Positions 31,528-43,274 of a stretch of DNA of 64,000 nt are shown piece by piece. The notes below the pieces were generated by a model. It made no database searches and had not been told where the DNA came from. It saw only the letters and a program-made list of their open reading frames with translations. Made by a program: the position numbers and the translations under genes. Numbering within the stretch: the first letter of the stretch is position 1; each line of letters opens with the position of its first letter. The stretch is from Vicia villosa (Eukaryota > Streptophyta > Magnoliopsida > Fabales > Fabaceae): contig NW_026706234.1 of the NCBI RefSeq assembly GCF_029867415.1, positions 1-64,000 on the forward strand. The letters are read 5' to 3'.

Positions 31528-33331
31528 CAGAAATTATCTTCTCCTTAGGTACCCACAACTTCTTGGGTCCTTTCTTGTTAGTTTTCCTCAAGTTCTGATT
31601 GAACTTGGGTTTAGCATAATAAACAACAGGAGGTACAACATGATATTCCTTAGGTTTAGGAGCATGATATTTTCTAGGTTGTGTCACATGCTTCTTAGTG
31701 TGTGTAACATGAAAGCTTTTGGCATGTGAAGTGAGCCTAATATCATGTGAGGGGCCATACTTGAACTGATCATACAATGGCTTGTATGTGATTTTCATAT
31801 CATCTACAGGTTCAAATTTGTGTGGGGTATCACCCTCATAGCCAATGCCAACTCTTTTGTTTCCAAAAACACCATATATCATAGAAGCAAGATGACTTCT
31901 GCCAATACTTCTAGATAAGAACTTTCTAAAGCTCGAGTCATATTCTTTCAGAATATGATTGAGACTAGGAATGGATTTTTCTGAGTCAGAAGGAGATCCA
32001 ATATCTTTGGATAATTTTAATACTTTTTCCTTCAGTTCAAAATTTTCCACTTCCAGCTTCTTAGTTTCAGAATCAAATAGCTTTTTCAGCATTTTGTATT
32101 TGATACTAAGATGAGCCTTGAGTTCCAGAAGTTCTGTTAAACTGGAAACTAACTCTTCTCTAGATAGTTCAGAAAATACCTCTTTAGAATCTGATTCTGA
32201 TGTAGATTCTGATCCATCATCAACTGTGGCCATTAGTGCAATGTTTGCCTGCTCGCCTTCAGAGTCTGATTCTGACTCTGAATCATCCCATGTTTCCATA
32301 AGACCTTTCTTCTTATGAAACTTCTTCTTGGGATTCTCCTTCTAAAGGTTTGGACACTCATTCTTGTAGTGACCAGGCTCATTGCATTCATAGCATGTCA
32401 CCTTCTTCTTGTCAGATCTTCTGCTTCCAGAAGATTTTCCTCGTTCAAGCTTCCTAGAACTTTTGAAGTTCTTGAACTTCCTATGCTTGCCTTTCCAGAT
32501 TTGGTTTACCCTTTTGGAGATCATGGACAGTTCATCTTCTTCTTCTTCTGATTCTGATTCTTCAGAATCTTCTTCTTCAGCTTGAAAAGCATTAGTGCAT
32601 TTTTTATAATTAGATTTTAATGCAATAGACTTACCTTTCTTCTGAGGTTCATTAGCATCCAGCTCTATTTCATGACTCCTTAGAGCACTGATCAATTCTT
32701 CAAGAGAGACTTCATTCAGATTCTTGGCGATTTTGAAAGCAGTCACCATAGGACCCCATCTTCTTTGCAAGCTTTTGATGATCTTCTTGACATGATCAAC
32801 CTTGGTGTATCCCTTGTCAAGAAATCTTAATCCAGCAGTTAGCATTTGAAATCTTGAGAACATTTTCTCAATGTTTTCATCATCCTCCATCTTGAAGGCT
32901 TCATATTTCTGGATCAAGGCAAGAGCTTTGGTCTCCTTGACTTGAGCATTTCCTTCATGAGTCATTTTCAGTGACTCATATATATCATAGGCAGTTTCCA
33001 TGTTAGATATCTTCTCATATTCAGCATGAGAGATAGCATTCAGCAAAACAATCCTACACTTGTGATGATTTTTGAATTGCTTCTTTTGATCATCACTCAT
33101 CTCTTGTCTTGAGAGATTTACACCACTAGCTTTCATTGGATGTTTGTAACCATCCACCAGAAGATCCCATAAGTCACCATCTAAACCAAGAAAGTAACTT
33201 TCGAGTTTATCTTTCCAATATTCAAAGTTTTCACCATCGAATACTGGTGGTCTAGTGTAGCCATTGTTACCATTTCCATTGTATTGCTCAGCAGAGCAAG
33301 ATGTAGATGTAGGTGTTGGAGTTTCAACCAT
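31412..33331 (-). pseudogene. Copia B gag
   Basis: ATG at 33331 (MVETPTPTSTSC) opens a gag of about 640 codons with a single in-frame TAG at about 32342. It has the UBN2-type gag region (FDGENFEYWKDKLESYF, ALIQKYEAFKMEDDENI, MFSRFQMLTAGL), an acidic SEESESEEEED stretch, a CCHC zinc knuckle CYECNEPGHYKNEC, and a C-terminal coiled coil. The gag frame overlaps the protease frame by about 115 nt and ends at 31412; the protease is in the +1 frame. It encodes the structural protein of virus-like particles. Confidence 0.9.
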
Positions 33332-33401
33332 CTTGACTTAGCATTTTTCTCTTCCTGAATCTTTTCTAAACACGGTTAAGTGTTTGCACCTTAGAACCGG
33401 C

Positions 33402-33413
33402 GCTCTGATACCA
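33402..33413 (-). promoter_or_regulatory. Primer-binding site of copia B
   Basis: Minus-strand TGGTATCAGAGC, the initiator tRNA-Met complement, starts two bases after the 5' LTR. Confidence 0.93.
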
Positions 33414-33415
33414 AT

Positions 33416-34555
33416 TGAAGGATAGAAAAACACTTAGAAAGGGGGGGGGGGGTTTGAATAAGTGTGACTTTAAAAATTCTTAAGATAAAAACAATGAACA
33501 CAATATTTTTATCCTGGTTCGTTGTTAACGAAACTACTCCAGTCCACCCCCTTAGAGTGATTTACCTCACCTGATGATTTAATCCACTAATCAATCTTGA
33601 TTACAATGGTTTTCCACTTAGATACCCTCTAAGTCTTCTAGAGTATTCTGATCTCAAACTGATCACTCTAGGAACACAATGCTTAGATACTCTCTAAGAC
33701 TTTCTAGAGAATCCGATCACAACTTGATCTCCTCTAGTTCTTTACAAATGAATGTAAACAAATTCTTACAAGAGTTATATAATGCTTCTTAAAAAGCTAT
33801 AATCACAACTGTGATATTTCTCTTAAAGTTTAAGCTTAATCTCACTAAGATATTACAACAGTAATGAAGTGAGGTTGAAGATGAAGTTTGAGAGCTTTTG
33901 AATTTGACAGCGTTTCTGTATGTTTGCGCAAAGTGTTGTCTTCAGCTTCTCATCAGAACTTCTATTTATAGGCGTTTGAGAAGATGACCGTTGGGAGCAT
34001 TTAATGCGTTGCGTGATCCGTACAGCATTGCATTTAATGTTTCACTCTTTTGTCAACTACCTCGAGCCTTACTTTTCCTGCTTTAACTGACTTTGCCTTT
34101 AATAGCTTCTAACGTTCCTTTTGTCAGTCAGCGTAGCCTGCCATCTTGTACTTGCTTCTGATCTGATCTTTGTAGATACAACGTTTGAATATATCAGAGT
34201 CATTAGCAGCTTGGTGCAGAGCATCTTCTTGTCTTCTGACCTTGAAGTGCTTCTAGCGTGATACCATGAGAACTTCAGTGCCTCTGCTTCTGATCTCAAG
34301 TTCTTCTGATGCTTCAATAGACCATGTTCTGATTCAGCTTGACCATCTTCTGATGTCTTGCCAGAGCATGTTCTAATGTTGCATGCTGAACCTTCTGAGT
34401 CAGTGCTTCTTGCGCTGATTTTGTGCATACTCTTTATATATTTCCTGAAATGGAAATTGCATAGGATTAGAGTACCACATTGTCTCAAGAAAAATTCATA
34501 TACATTATTATCATCAAAACTAAGAATATTAATCAGAACAATTCTTGTTCTAACA
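33416..34555 (-). repeat. 5' LTR of copia B
   Basis: 1140 bp, nearly identical to 24395-25529. The TATA box (minus CTATAAATAG) is at 33962-33971 and a 12-G run at 33441-33452. The LTR 5' end joins the ATAGT duplication at 34556. Confidence 0.93.
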
Positions 34556-34560
34556 ATAGT

Positions 34561-35960
34561 TGGAATGATGACATTCAAAGGTTGGGGGTTCAGAGTTGGT
34601 TCAGAATGAAGAGGATGGTTTCTTATAGAGGTGGTGATAGAAGATGGAATTTCAGAAGAAGATGGTTTCTGAAGTGGAAGGTCAGAGGAAGAATGTAAAC
34701 TAGAGGTGTCTACAAGATCTTCTATAAGCTTTGAAGCTGTTCAGAAGTTCTGGGTATTTTTAGGGATTCTGTTGATACTTGTTCAGAATTAGTATTATTA
34801 GGTACAAAATCAGAGATAACAATACCTAAAGGTTTCTTTTGCTTCTTAGCTTTCTTTGGAGCAGCACCTTCATTAGTAACTTTTCTCTTCAGCTTCTTCT
34901 GTTTCTTCTTCTTATCCTTTTTCTGTAACTCCTCCAAAGATGGAAGAGTTCTTCCACGTATCCATGCAGGGTCAACTTCTGACTGGTCTCTTACACAAGC
35001 TTCCAGATAAAGTTGAACAGATTATGATAGTTCTGCCTTAAACATCTGAGGGAAATCAGCAACTGGAGTTCTCCTTGTCAGGATATCAGGAATCACCTTT
35101 GGAGGGGAGATCACCTTCTTAATCAACTGCATTCTTCTCAGAGTGCTAGCAGTTAGAGTACTTCCACTAACAACCATCAGATCTTGAATAGATCCAGCTG
35201 CTCTCAGAGTATCAATCAGAACACTCTCAGTCAGAATGTCTGATATCAATCATCCCATGGGAATGGTATTCTTCTTGATCTTGGGATACTTCAGACGTTC
35301 TACTTCCCTAGACTCTTTCACATGTGTCCTCAGATAATTAAATATAACTTGAGGCAGGTTGATTTTGATACCCTTTCCAATACAGTACAGAAGATACTGC
35401 TGATCCTGGCTGATGTAGATTGTAGAGTTTGTAGGTTTTTTGTGATTGAAATATCCCAGAATGATCTTCGCCCAAACTCTGTAATGAGGCTTCCAATCAG
35501 TGGTATGAGGAGAGTTTATTCCAGTGGTAAATAACTCTGGATGGACTACTTCCCAGTTAGTTCTTCTAGGAAGAGAGCCAGTTATTCCACCCACATCTTG
35601 GAGATTCAATAACTTCCTTATCAGCTTTTCAGTAACAACCACTTCTTGCCCTAACACAAAAGAGATAATGGCATTTGATGTTAGAGTTGCGTGAGTCGAA
35701 AACTCCTTAACCAGTAAAGGATAAATCGGTCCAATAAGACGATCAAAGAAGTTTTCCCATCCTTGAACCATCATACTCATCTTGATGTCGAACTGATGTG
35801 CCTGAAGATTTTCAAAATCCACCATGAGTTCACAGAGAACTTCTAGATCTTCATACGGAATCAAACAAGTCTTCAAAGGAGATTGAAGTTTCTGTTATTG
35901 TTCTTGTTGATTTTGCTGAGAAGACGAGACCTTGCATTGATTATTTGATGAAGAAGCCAT
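34561..35960 (-). pseudogene. Third ORF of copia A, N-terminal part
   Basis: The conserved ATG at 35960 (MASSSNNQ) starts a frame that runs toward the copia B insertion site with in-frame stops near 35898, at 35250-35252, at 35022-35024 and at about 34722, where a frameshift follows. The N-terminal domain (CLIPYEDLEVLCELMVDF, GPIYPLLVKEF, NAIISFVLGQEVVVTEKLIRKLL) is homologous to copia B, and a lysine-rich tract (KKDKKKKQKKLKRK) follows about 340 codons in. Similarity to B is well below that of gag and integrase, so this protein evolves faster. Confidence 0.75.
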
Positions 35961-36079
35961 TGAAGAACACTTGAGATTTAGGGGTTTCGTAACTTTAGGG
36001 TTTTTGAATAGGGAGAGGAAGAGACAAAAATGCATATAACGAAGATGATGAATGTGTGGAAAGAGGAAAATGAATATGA

Positions 36080-36285
36080 AATGTGTTTAAATAGGCACAG
36101 ATTTGAAATAAACTACAATGAAATTCTGAATGCAAGAGATTACAGAATTTGAATCAATCACAATTAATGCTGAATGACCTTAGGAGAGATAGCGTGATAT
36201 TTGAAATGATTTGCAAAGTTACCTAGGGAGGCGTCTCATCACTGCACGCATGCTTGTCCCTTCAGAATGAACACGTGTTTATCAT
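36080..36285 (-). promoter_or_regulatory. Promoter-like region before the third ORF of copia A
   Basis: CACGTG at 36272-36277, in TGAACACGTGTT, lies about 180 bp upstream of a TATA-like TATTTAAA (minus, 36087-36094), which is about 130 bp before the ATG at 35960. Order and spacing match copia B. Function not shown. Confidence 0.45.
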
Positions 36286-36453
36286 CTGGAATAGCTGGTG
36301 ACAGCTGTTTTGCTTTAACAGAAATTCTGAATCAACTTAGACATATGAAACGTTAGCAATAACAGAATCATAGTATCTAAATGATCAACATATCTAGAAC
36401 ATCTGGAAAAAAAATTTCAAATCTAATCCATATATCAGATCTTCTCATTCTTT

Positions 36454-36853
36454 CATTCTGGGCATAAATCCATACTGATATTCTTCACAAAGAACTTAAA
36501 CCTATCTTCAGCAAGGGGTTTTGTGAAGATATCAGCCCACTAATGTTTTGTATCCACAAAGTTTAAAGAAAGAACACCCTTCTGAACATAGTCCCTAATG
36601 AAATGACGTTTAATCTCAATATGTTTAGCTTTAGAATGTAAGATAGGATTCTTAGATAAACAAATAGCAGAAGTATTATCACAGAATATAGGAATGTTAC
36701 TCTCATATATCTGATAATCTTCTAGCTGACTTTTCATCTAGAGCATCTGTGTACTACATCCAGCAGCAACAACATATTCTGCTTCTATGGTAGAGAGTGC
36801 AATGATAGCTTGCTTCTTGCTGTACCAAGAGATCAGGTGACTACCCAGAAACT
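36454..36853 (-). pseudogene. Copia A RNase H, C-terminal end of pol
   Basis: The minus strand from 36853 encodes the RNase H end of copia pol: LISWYSKKQAIIALSTIEAEY, IFCDNTSAICLSKNPILHSKAKHIEIKRHF and WADIFTKPLAEDRFKF, ending with TGA at 36454-36456. In-frame stops lie at about 36738 and 36540. The N-terminal side is cut by the truncated Ogre-like element, which took the place of RT and the first part of RNase H. Confidence 0.88.
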
Positions 36854-36864
36854 GAAAGTTTCAG

Positions 36865-37060
36865 GATTCCCCTACGGATGGTTTCATCCTTGTTGAGTCA
36901 CCCTACGGCTGTGTCTCTCTTTGAAGTCTAACTAAGGTTAGCAGTTTGGTAGATTCATCTACGGCTGGTTTCTTCCTTTTGGAGTCGTCCCACGGCTACG
37001 TCTCTTTTTCAAGTCTAACTAAGGTTAGCAATCTGTTTAAGATCCACCTTCGGCTGGTAT
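36865..37060. repeat. About 87-bp tandem repeat in the 3' UTR of element C
   Basis: Units start at 36865, 36952 and 37041 with GATTCmyCTACGGmTGGT and include AGTCTAACTAAGGTTAGCA. The last unit is partial. Short UTR repeats just before the PPT are common in Ogre-like elements. Confidence 0.8.
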
Positions 37061-39062
37061 CCTTTGTTAATACTCAACACTCTTTGCTGTACCATAGAAT
37101 GCAAATTTTGATGGTACTTTCGGGGTATTCAATCCACTCGCACCTCAAATGTTCGAAACCCAAGATGTTTGTACATTCAGGTCCAAGAAGATTGAATAGG
37201 GGCAGCTGTTGCACCCCAAAATTTGCCCATTTATTTATACCCAATTGGCTTTCATATCACATTCATGTGCATACCTCATGTAGGTCATTCATCTAATACA
37301 TTCATCCATATCATAGTTACTGTTCAAGAAAATTGATGAAAAAAGAGCTTCTGCAGAAGAAATTCCTAATCAAAATGAGAGAAGATTTGAAGTCTGATTG
37401 CATGGCCTCATTTCCATTGACATACTCCTAAAATCAGGGTGTATCCTCTTCAATTCAAAGCTCTGATCAAAAGATGCAATCCTCAAATTCAGGGTTTTCA
37501 AACTAGGGTTTTGACCAAAGTCAACCATGTTGACTTTTTGGTCAAAATTTAATTGGGAGATGATTTTTGGGTATGAAGTATGGTTGTCTTGAAGAAATAT
37601 ATTCATCGAAGCTTCTTTGGTTGAAAACTGATTGAGAGTTGAATCAAAAACGGATTAATCGGGAAATTAGGAAAATCAGGAAAAGTTGACTTTTTGGTCA
37701 AGATCAAGGTCAATTGTCAAATATTGACTTTTGGTGGAAAATCGGTCAAAGAAAGTCAAAGAAATAAATAAAATTAAGAAATAATCAAAACTTTCCAAAT
37801 TTGGAAGGTAGTTGAAATGGGAAATACCCAAAAAAGGAAAGTTATGATACTTAGAAATTTTTCAGGAGTTTGTAAATGGCTGACCAGTGCACTTCATGGC
37901 TGATTTGTATATGGATAATGGCAAAATCTCAAAACAAGTTCAACAACAAAAATGTTCATCTCATGGCATATTACAAGTTTGTAGTTGGAATTATTTTCAA
38001 GAGATGCTTGGATCAAAAGTTATGGAGGTTTGAAGTTGGATGTTTCCATTGGAACACAAGTCATAGTGTGGGGCAAAATTCTGGGCAGCGTGTCACATTT
38101 TATCAAGCATGTGACGTTCTGATTTTGAGATTGATTTTAGAGAAATATAGAGGTCCATAAAGTGCAAACAAGGTGTCAATCTACTCTCCTCCATTCCCTC
38201 TACTTAACAAGACAAGAATTATGGAAATTGGATGAGTATTGAACAAGTTATGAAGGCTCAAAGTCACTTCCTCGCCAAGTCATGCGCTACCAAAGATATG
38301 GGCCAAAAGCTAAGGGCACACGCGTGCATTTCACCAAACCGGTGGTGTGCCATTTTCCAATCCAATTTTGGGAAATTAGAGACACCTTTTAAATCCAAAC
38401 CAAGTGTTATCCTACTCTCCTTCATTCCCTCTTTCCATTGAGCACAAAATTGAATCAAATGGTGGGTCACAAAAGAAGTTATGAGCATACGAAGTGAGCG
38501 CCATGGACAACTTATAAACGCGAGGCGAGAGTGGAAATTCTGTAGCATGGTGTATGCGTGTGTATCCTATTATTCTCTCAATTTGTCCATGCAAGTTACT
38601 ACAAAACCGTGCCCAAGTGAATCAAGCTTTCTCACTAAGTGTTAGTAAGAATCCTCTATATGCTATTCCACCATACACTATCATGAACCTTCACACTATA
38701 TAAGCAAAGCTCTTTTAGAAAGTTAATAGAGACTCTCACTTTCATTTTCCAGTTTCACAATCACTCTCTCTCTCTCTCTTCTACACTCATCTCTCTCTTC
38801 ATCTCTCTAACCACCATGTAACTTCCATAACAAACCTAACCAACCACCTCCGGCCACCATAACACACCTAACCAACCTACTCCGGCCACCACAACCACCA
38901 CTGCAACGACACTCTCATTCAAATCACAACTTTATCTTCTTCAAGAACACCACCATCACCTTCTTCAATCTTAACCATCATCACCATCAATCTTCGTTCT
39001 CAGTCATCATCAACAACAAACCTCTTCTATCCTCTCTACCATCTCTCTGCTCCTCAAGACCG

Positions 39063-39065
<3 letters not shown>

Positions 39066-39099
<34 letters not shown>
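39066..39099. repeat. (ATC)n microsatellite in LTR of element C
   Basis: About eleven consecutive ATC/CAT triplets. A (CT)n tract at 38764-38780 lies upstream, just after the TATA box at 38697-38703. Confidence 0.9.
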
Positions 39100-40690
39100 G
39101 GCCTCATCATTACTCTTCTGAAGCGAAACTTCATCTCCCTAGAGCTACAAGAACCTTGAGTTTATTTCTCAAGGTTTGGAGTCGAGAATCTGAGCTTGTC
39201 ATCTTCAGCTTCTGGATTCGCTCAGCAAGAAGATTATAGAGTTTTCTTTCAGCTTTGATTCAAGAACTCTTTCAGGTGAGTTTTCTAAAACCTTGTCAGC
39301 ATCTTAGATCACATGTGGTAGTTCATGCATTCGGTGCTGTAATTACGAGAGTTCTCTTCGATTCTTGAGTTTGTTTTCTGTTTGTATACAATTTGTCGTT
39401 ATTTGAATGTTTGAATCTCGTAGGTGAATTCTATGTTTAATTGTGAATACTTTGATGTGATTAGAGAGAGTTTTGGTAAAGATTATATAGGTTAGGGTTT
39501 TGTTAAACCATTCGGTTATAGGGATAGAGATCTCGAATGCGAAAAATAAGCTCATGTTCGAATTCAGCATGAAAAATTGAGTGGGAGCAATGTCCTTTTT
39601 TTATGCTTTCCGGGAACCTCAATACCGGCGCCGGCGGGGCTGCCATTTTGGCTCGTCGGAGAAGATCATGAACAGTACCCCATGTACTGTTCACGTGAGT
39701 AGCATGGAGGTTTAGCATGCTGTACGTTCTTTTTTTATTTCTTTCTTTGTTGTAATGATTGGAATATGTGATGGCTAGTTGTTATTGGCTCAGGTTATTT
39801 CTTTTGTCTTTTTGTGGCTTAAGTATATGGTGACCACTGACCAATTGATACTTTGTCTTCATTTCACGTCACATGTGAATAAAAAAAAATCATACTATGT
39901 AATAAATAGAATGCATGCTGATATGTAAGTGAAATAAGATGGATAATGAAATATGGTGTGATGAAATGATCTTGGACCACTAAATGACATGGGCTTCGCA
40001 TATTTTCTTAACCATACCCCATGATTGCTTGTACTAACTCACGACTGGGTTAATGGGCTCAATGCTTTTCATGTTCACACCCCTGTTTTGAGCCCAATGA
40101 GTGCTATGCATAAATTCAGTTGACTGTTAGTTGCTAATTCACCCCCTGTAGATAGAATTTTATTTTGTTTCAAATTGTTTTTCCTTATATTTTAGTTTGT
40201 TATTTCTTTTTTTTTACTCAAATAAAAATAACAAAAATAGATTTCTTGACCAATTAGAATTTTAGGGACTATTGTTTTAATTAGATTTTAATTGTTGATT
40301 TTCTTCAAATTGTGATTGGTACATAAATAAAAATACTTAGTTTTTTGTCTTAATTCGTGAAAATAGTCTTAAACATGATAAAAAATACAAAAATTGCTTG
40401 TGAATATTTTCATGGTTAGTTTAGATTTTAATCCTTTCTTTTTGTGAATATTTTCATATTTTGAGAAATGTCTAAAATACCCCTAGTTGTTAAAGTTGAC
40501 TTTAGTCAACTTAAACAACTTTCTTCTTAGTTAATTCCCTTTAGATGTTAGGTTAATCCTTAATTAGGAATTAGACTTGTAGATTAGAATAATTTAGATT
40601 AGGGTATTAGACTTAGTTCCCCCTTTCATTCTTTTTTCTTTTCAACATTAAAACATTAATAAATAGAGATGCGAATCACACCTTACTAAA

Positions 40691-40850
40691 AGTGGGAGAG
40701 AAATGAGTGGGATTTATTCCCTAATCTGTTTCTCAATCACTTGGTGGGAGAGAAATGAGTGGGATTCATTCCCTAATCTGTTTCTCGATCACTACATAAT
40801 GGGAGAGAAATGAGTGGGATTCATTCCCTAATCTGTTTCTTGATCATTGT
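40691..40850. repeat. 52-55-bp tandem repeat, three copies, in LTR of element C
   Basis: Units start at 40692, 40744 and 40799 with GTGGGAGAGAAATGAGTGGG and contain ATTCCCTAATCTGTTTCT. They are non-coding. Confidence 0.88.
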
Positions 40851-41509
40851 ACATTTTTATGTGATTCAAATCGCAAATAAAATCCCCTTAAAAAAAATAC
40901 CCAACCAAAAACACTTAAAACACTTAATAAAGGCTCAAATTAAAACAAAGTAATGAAGTGGTGCGAAACCTTGTATTGGGTTTTGTTCATCATGTAGTTA
41001 CATAAAAAACACAAACCCAAGATTATTTTCTCCTTAAGAACAAGTTAAGTCCCTTCCAAAAGTAGGCGTATAAGTCTCCAAAGGTCGAGCATCGTGGATT
41101 GTGACCTTAAACGCTGTTCAAATAAAAAACACAAAACAAATGGAAACTTTTGAGCCGAACTACGGTCGCTCTGATTCCTGAAAAGGATACGTAGGCATTG
41201 GGTCGCGGGGCCTAAGCGAGCACACTTGTAAATAATTCCTTCTTTTCCCCGTATTTCTTTTGCATTCATTCGCATTTAGGTTTAGGCATTATATACACCC
41301 TTTAGATAGAAACAAACATAGGTGGATACCATCGAGTACGATGGGCGTGAGGGGTGCTAGCACCTTCCCCTCGCGTAACTAACTCCCGTACCCTGTTCTC
41401 TGGTCGAAAGACCTTGTTCTTATTCTGAGTTAGGTTATCTGGTATTCCTTTCCCTCGATGGGATAAATATATTAGTGGCGACTCTAATTCATTTTTTGCG
41501 GTAGTGTCA

Positions 41510-43274
41510 CCTTCTTGCTGACTATAGCCCTGAGCAACCAGTCTGGCTTTGTTTCTGATGACTTCACCTTTCTCACTCAGCTTGTTTCTGAAGACCCACT
41601 TAGTTCCAATGATGTTAAATCCTTTTGGTCTTGGAACCAGATCCCAAACATCATTCCTTGTAAACTGATTAAGCTCATCTTGCATGGCAATTATCCAGTC
41701 AGCATCTTCCAGAGCTTGATCAACAGAAGTTGGCTCAATCAAAGATACTAGACCAAATTGACATTCTGCATTGTTCTTTAGGAATGCTCTCGTTCTGATG
41801 GGATCATCTTTCTTTCCAATGATGACATCTTCTGAATGAGCAGAGTTGAGTCTAGAAGATCTTCTGAGTGTTGGCTCTTCAGATATTCTGAGATTCTCCA
41901 AAGATGCTTCAACTTGATCTTCTGCATAATTCTTTCCTTTGGGTTCTTCATGATCTGAGTTAGATATATCTATATCTGCAAAATTCTCAAACTTCTTTGG
42001 CTTTTCAAGACCAAGCTTATTATCAAATTTGATATTTATTGATTCTTTAACTACTAGAGTTTCAGTATTGTATACTCTGTAGCCTTTTGAGCGTTCAGAA
42101 TATCCAAGTAGAAAACACTTTTGAGCTTTAGAATCAAACTTATGCAAATGATCTTTAGTATTCAGAATATAGCATACACATCCAAATGGATGAAAATAAG
42201 AAATGTTGGGCTTTCTGTTCTTCCACAATTCATAAGGAGTCTTATTAAGAATAGGTCTTATGGAGATTCTATTCTGAATATAACACGTTGTGTTAATTGC
42301 TTCTGCCCAGAAATGCTTAGCCATATTGGTTTCATTGATCATGGTTCTGGCCATTTCTTGTAGAGTCCTATTCTTTCGTTCTACAACTCTATTTTGCTGT
42401 GGAGTTCTAGGACAAGAGAAATCATGGGCAATACCATTTTCTTTGAAATAAATTTCAAAGAATCTGTTCTCAAATTCACCACCATGATCACTTCTGACCT
42501 TTATGATTTTGCATTCCTTCTCAGATTGAATTGAGTGCAGAAGTCAAAGAACACAGTATGTGACTCATCCTTGTGTTTCAAGAACTTTACCCACACCCAT
42601 CTGCTATAGTCGTCTACGATGACTAATCCATATTTCTTCCCTCTAATTGATGCTGTTTTGACTGGGCCAAAAAGATCAATGTGCAGAAGTTCTAGCGGCC
42701 TAGAGGAAGAGACAACATTTTTAGACTTGAATGCAGGTTTTGAAAACTTCCTTTTCTGACATGCTTCGCAAAGAGCATCTAATTTATATTTCAGATTAGG
42801 GAGTCCTCTGACCAAATTAAGTTTGTTAATATGAGAAATCTTTCTCAAACTAGCATGACCCAATCTTTTGTGCCAGACCCACTGCTCTTCACTAACAGAC
42901 AAAAGGCAAGTAACCTTTTGATTCTTAAGATCAGAAAGATCTATCTTATAAATGTTGTTCTTTCTCTTTCCTGTAAATAAGATTGAGCCATCCTTCTGAC
43001 TAATAGCTTTACAAGACTATTGATTGAAGATTATGTCATAACCAATGTCACTTAATTGACTTATGGACAATAAGTTATGAGCTAATCTATCTACTAAAAG
43101 AACATTAGTTATAGAGGGAGAGTTACCAATGCATATGGTTCCAGAACCAATGATTTTTCCCTTCTGGTTCCCTCCAAACTTTACTTCTCCAGCAGATTTA
43201 AGTTCCAGGCTTTGGAACATAAATGTTCTTCCCGTCATGGGTCGTGAGCACCCAGAGTCCTGGTACCATGACAT
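41510..43274 (-). pseudogene. Copia A pol: protease, integrase and start of RT
   Basis: The minus-strand frames encode the protease motif DSGCSRPMTG (in B the residue before it is L; here it is Q), then the HHCC zinc region (WHKRLGHASL ... LCEACQKRKF), the integrase core (LHIDLFGP) and, after a frameshift near 42500, the integrase C-terminus (MLGYSERSKGYRVYN-type region) and the first part of RT (DELNQFTRNDVWDLVPRP, GTKWVFRNKLSEKG, NKARLVAQGYSQQEG). There the LTR of element C begins. One stop lies between protease and integrase at 43017. The RT catalytic region is absent. Confidence 0.9.

Larger units (their letters stand above)
24395..34555 (-). mobile_element. Copia element B (SIRE/Maximus type), minus strand
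   Basis: It is flanked by ATAGT at 24390-24394 and 34556-34560, inside the third ORF of copia A. Minus-strand order is 5' LTR (33416-34555), PBS, gag, protease, integrase, [RT and RNase H missing], promoter-like spacer, third ORF, 3' UTR, PPT, 3' LTR (24395-25529). The LTRs differ at only about 20 positions plus a G-run length change by eye, so this is among the younger insertions. The loss of RT/RNase H makes it non-autonomous. Gag, integrase and the third ORF are mostly open. Confidence 0.95.
36854..41509 (+). mobile_element. Truncated Ogre-like element 'C' (3' internal end plus 3' LTR)
   Basis: A complete LTR at 37207-41509 begins TGTTGCACCCCAAAATTTGCCC and ends GCGGTAGTGTCA. It is preceded by a PPT-like AATAGGGGCAGC (37195-37206) and 340 bp of internal 3' UTR with an 87-bp repeat. 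The right end abuts copia A RT sequence at 41510; the left end abuts copia RNase H at about 36854. The 5' LTR, all coding regions of this element and most copia RT/RNase H are gone, so one deletion probably removed both. LTR landmarks are a TATA box (38697-38703), (CT)n, (ATC)n and a three-copy repeat. Confidence 0.85.
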
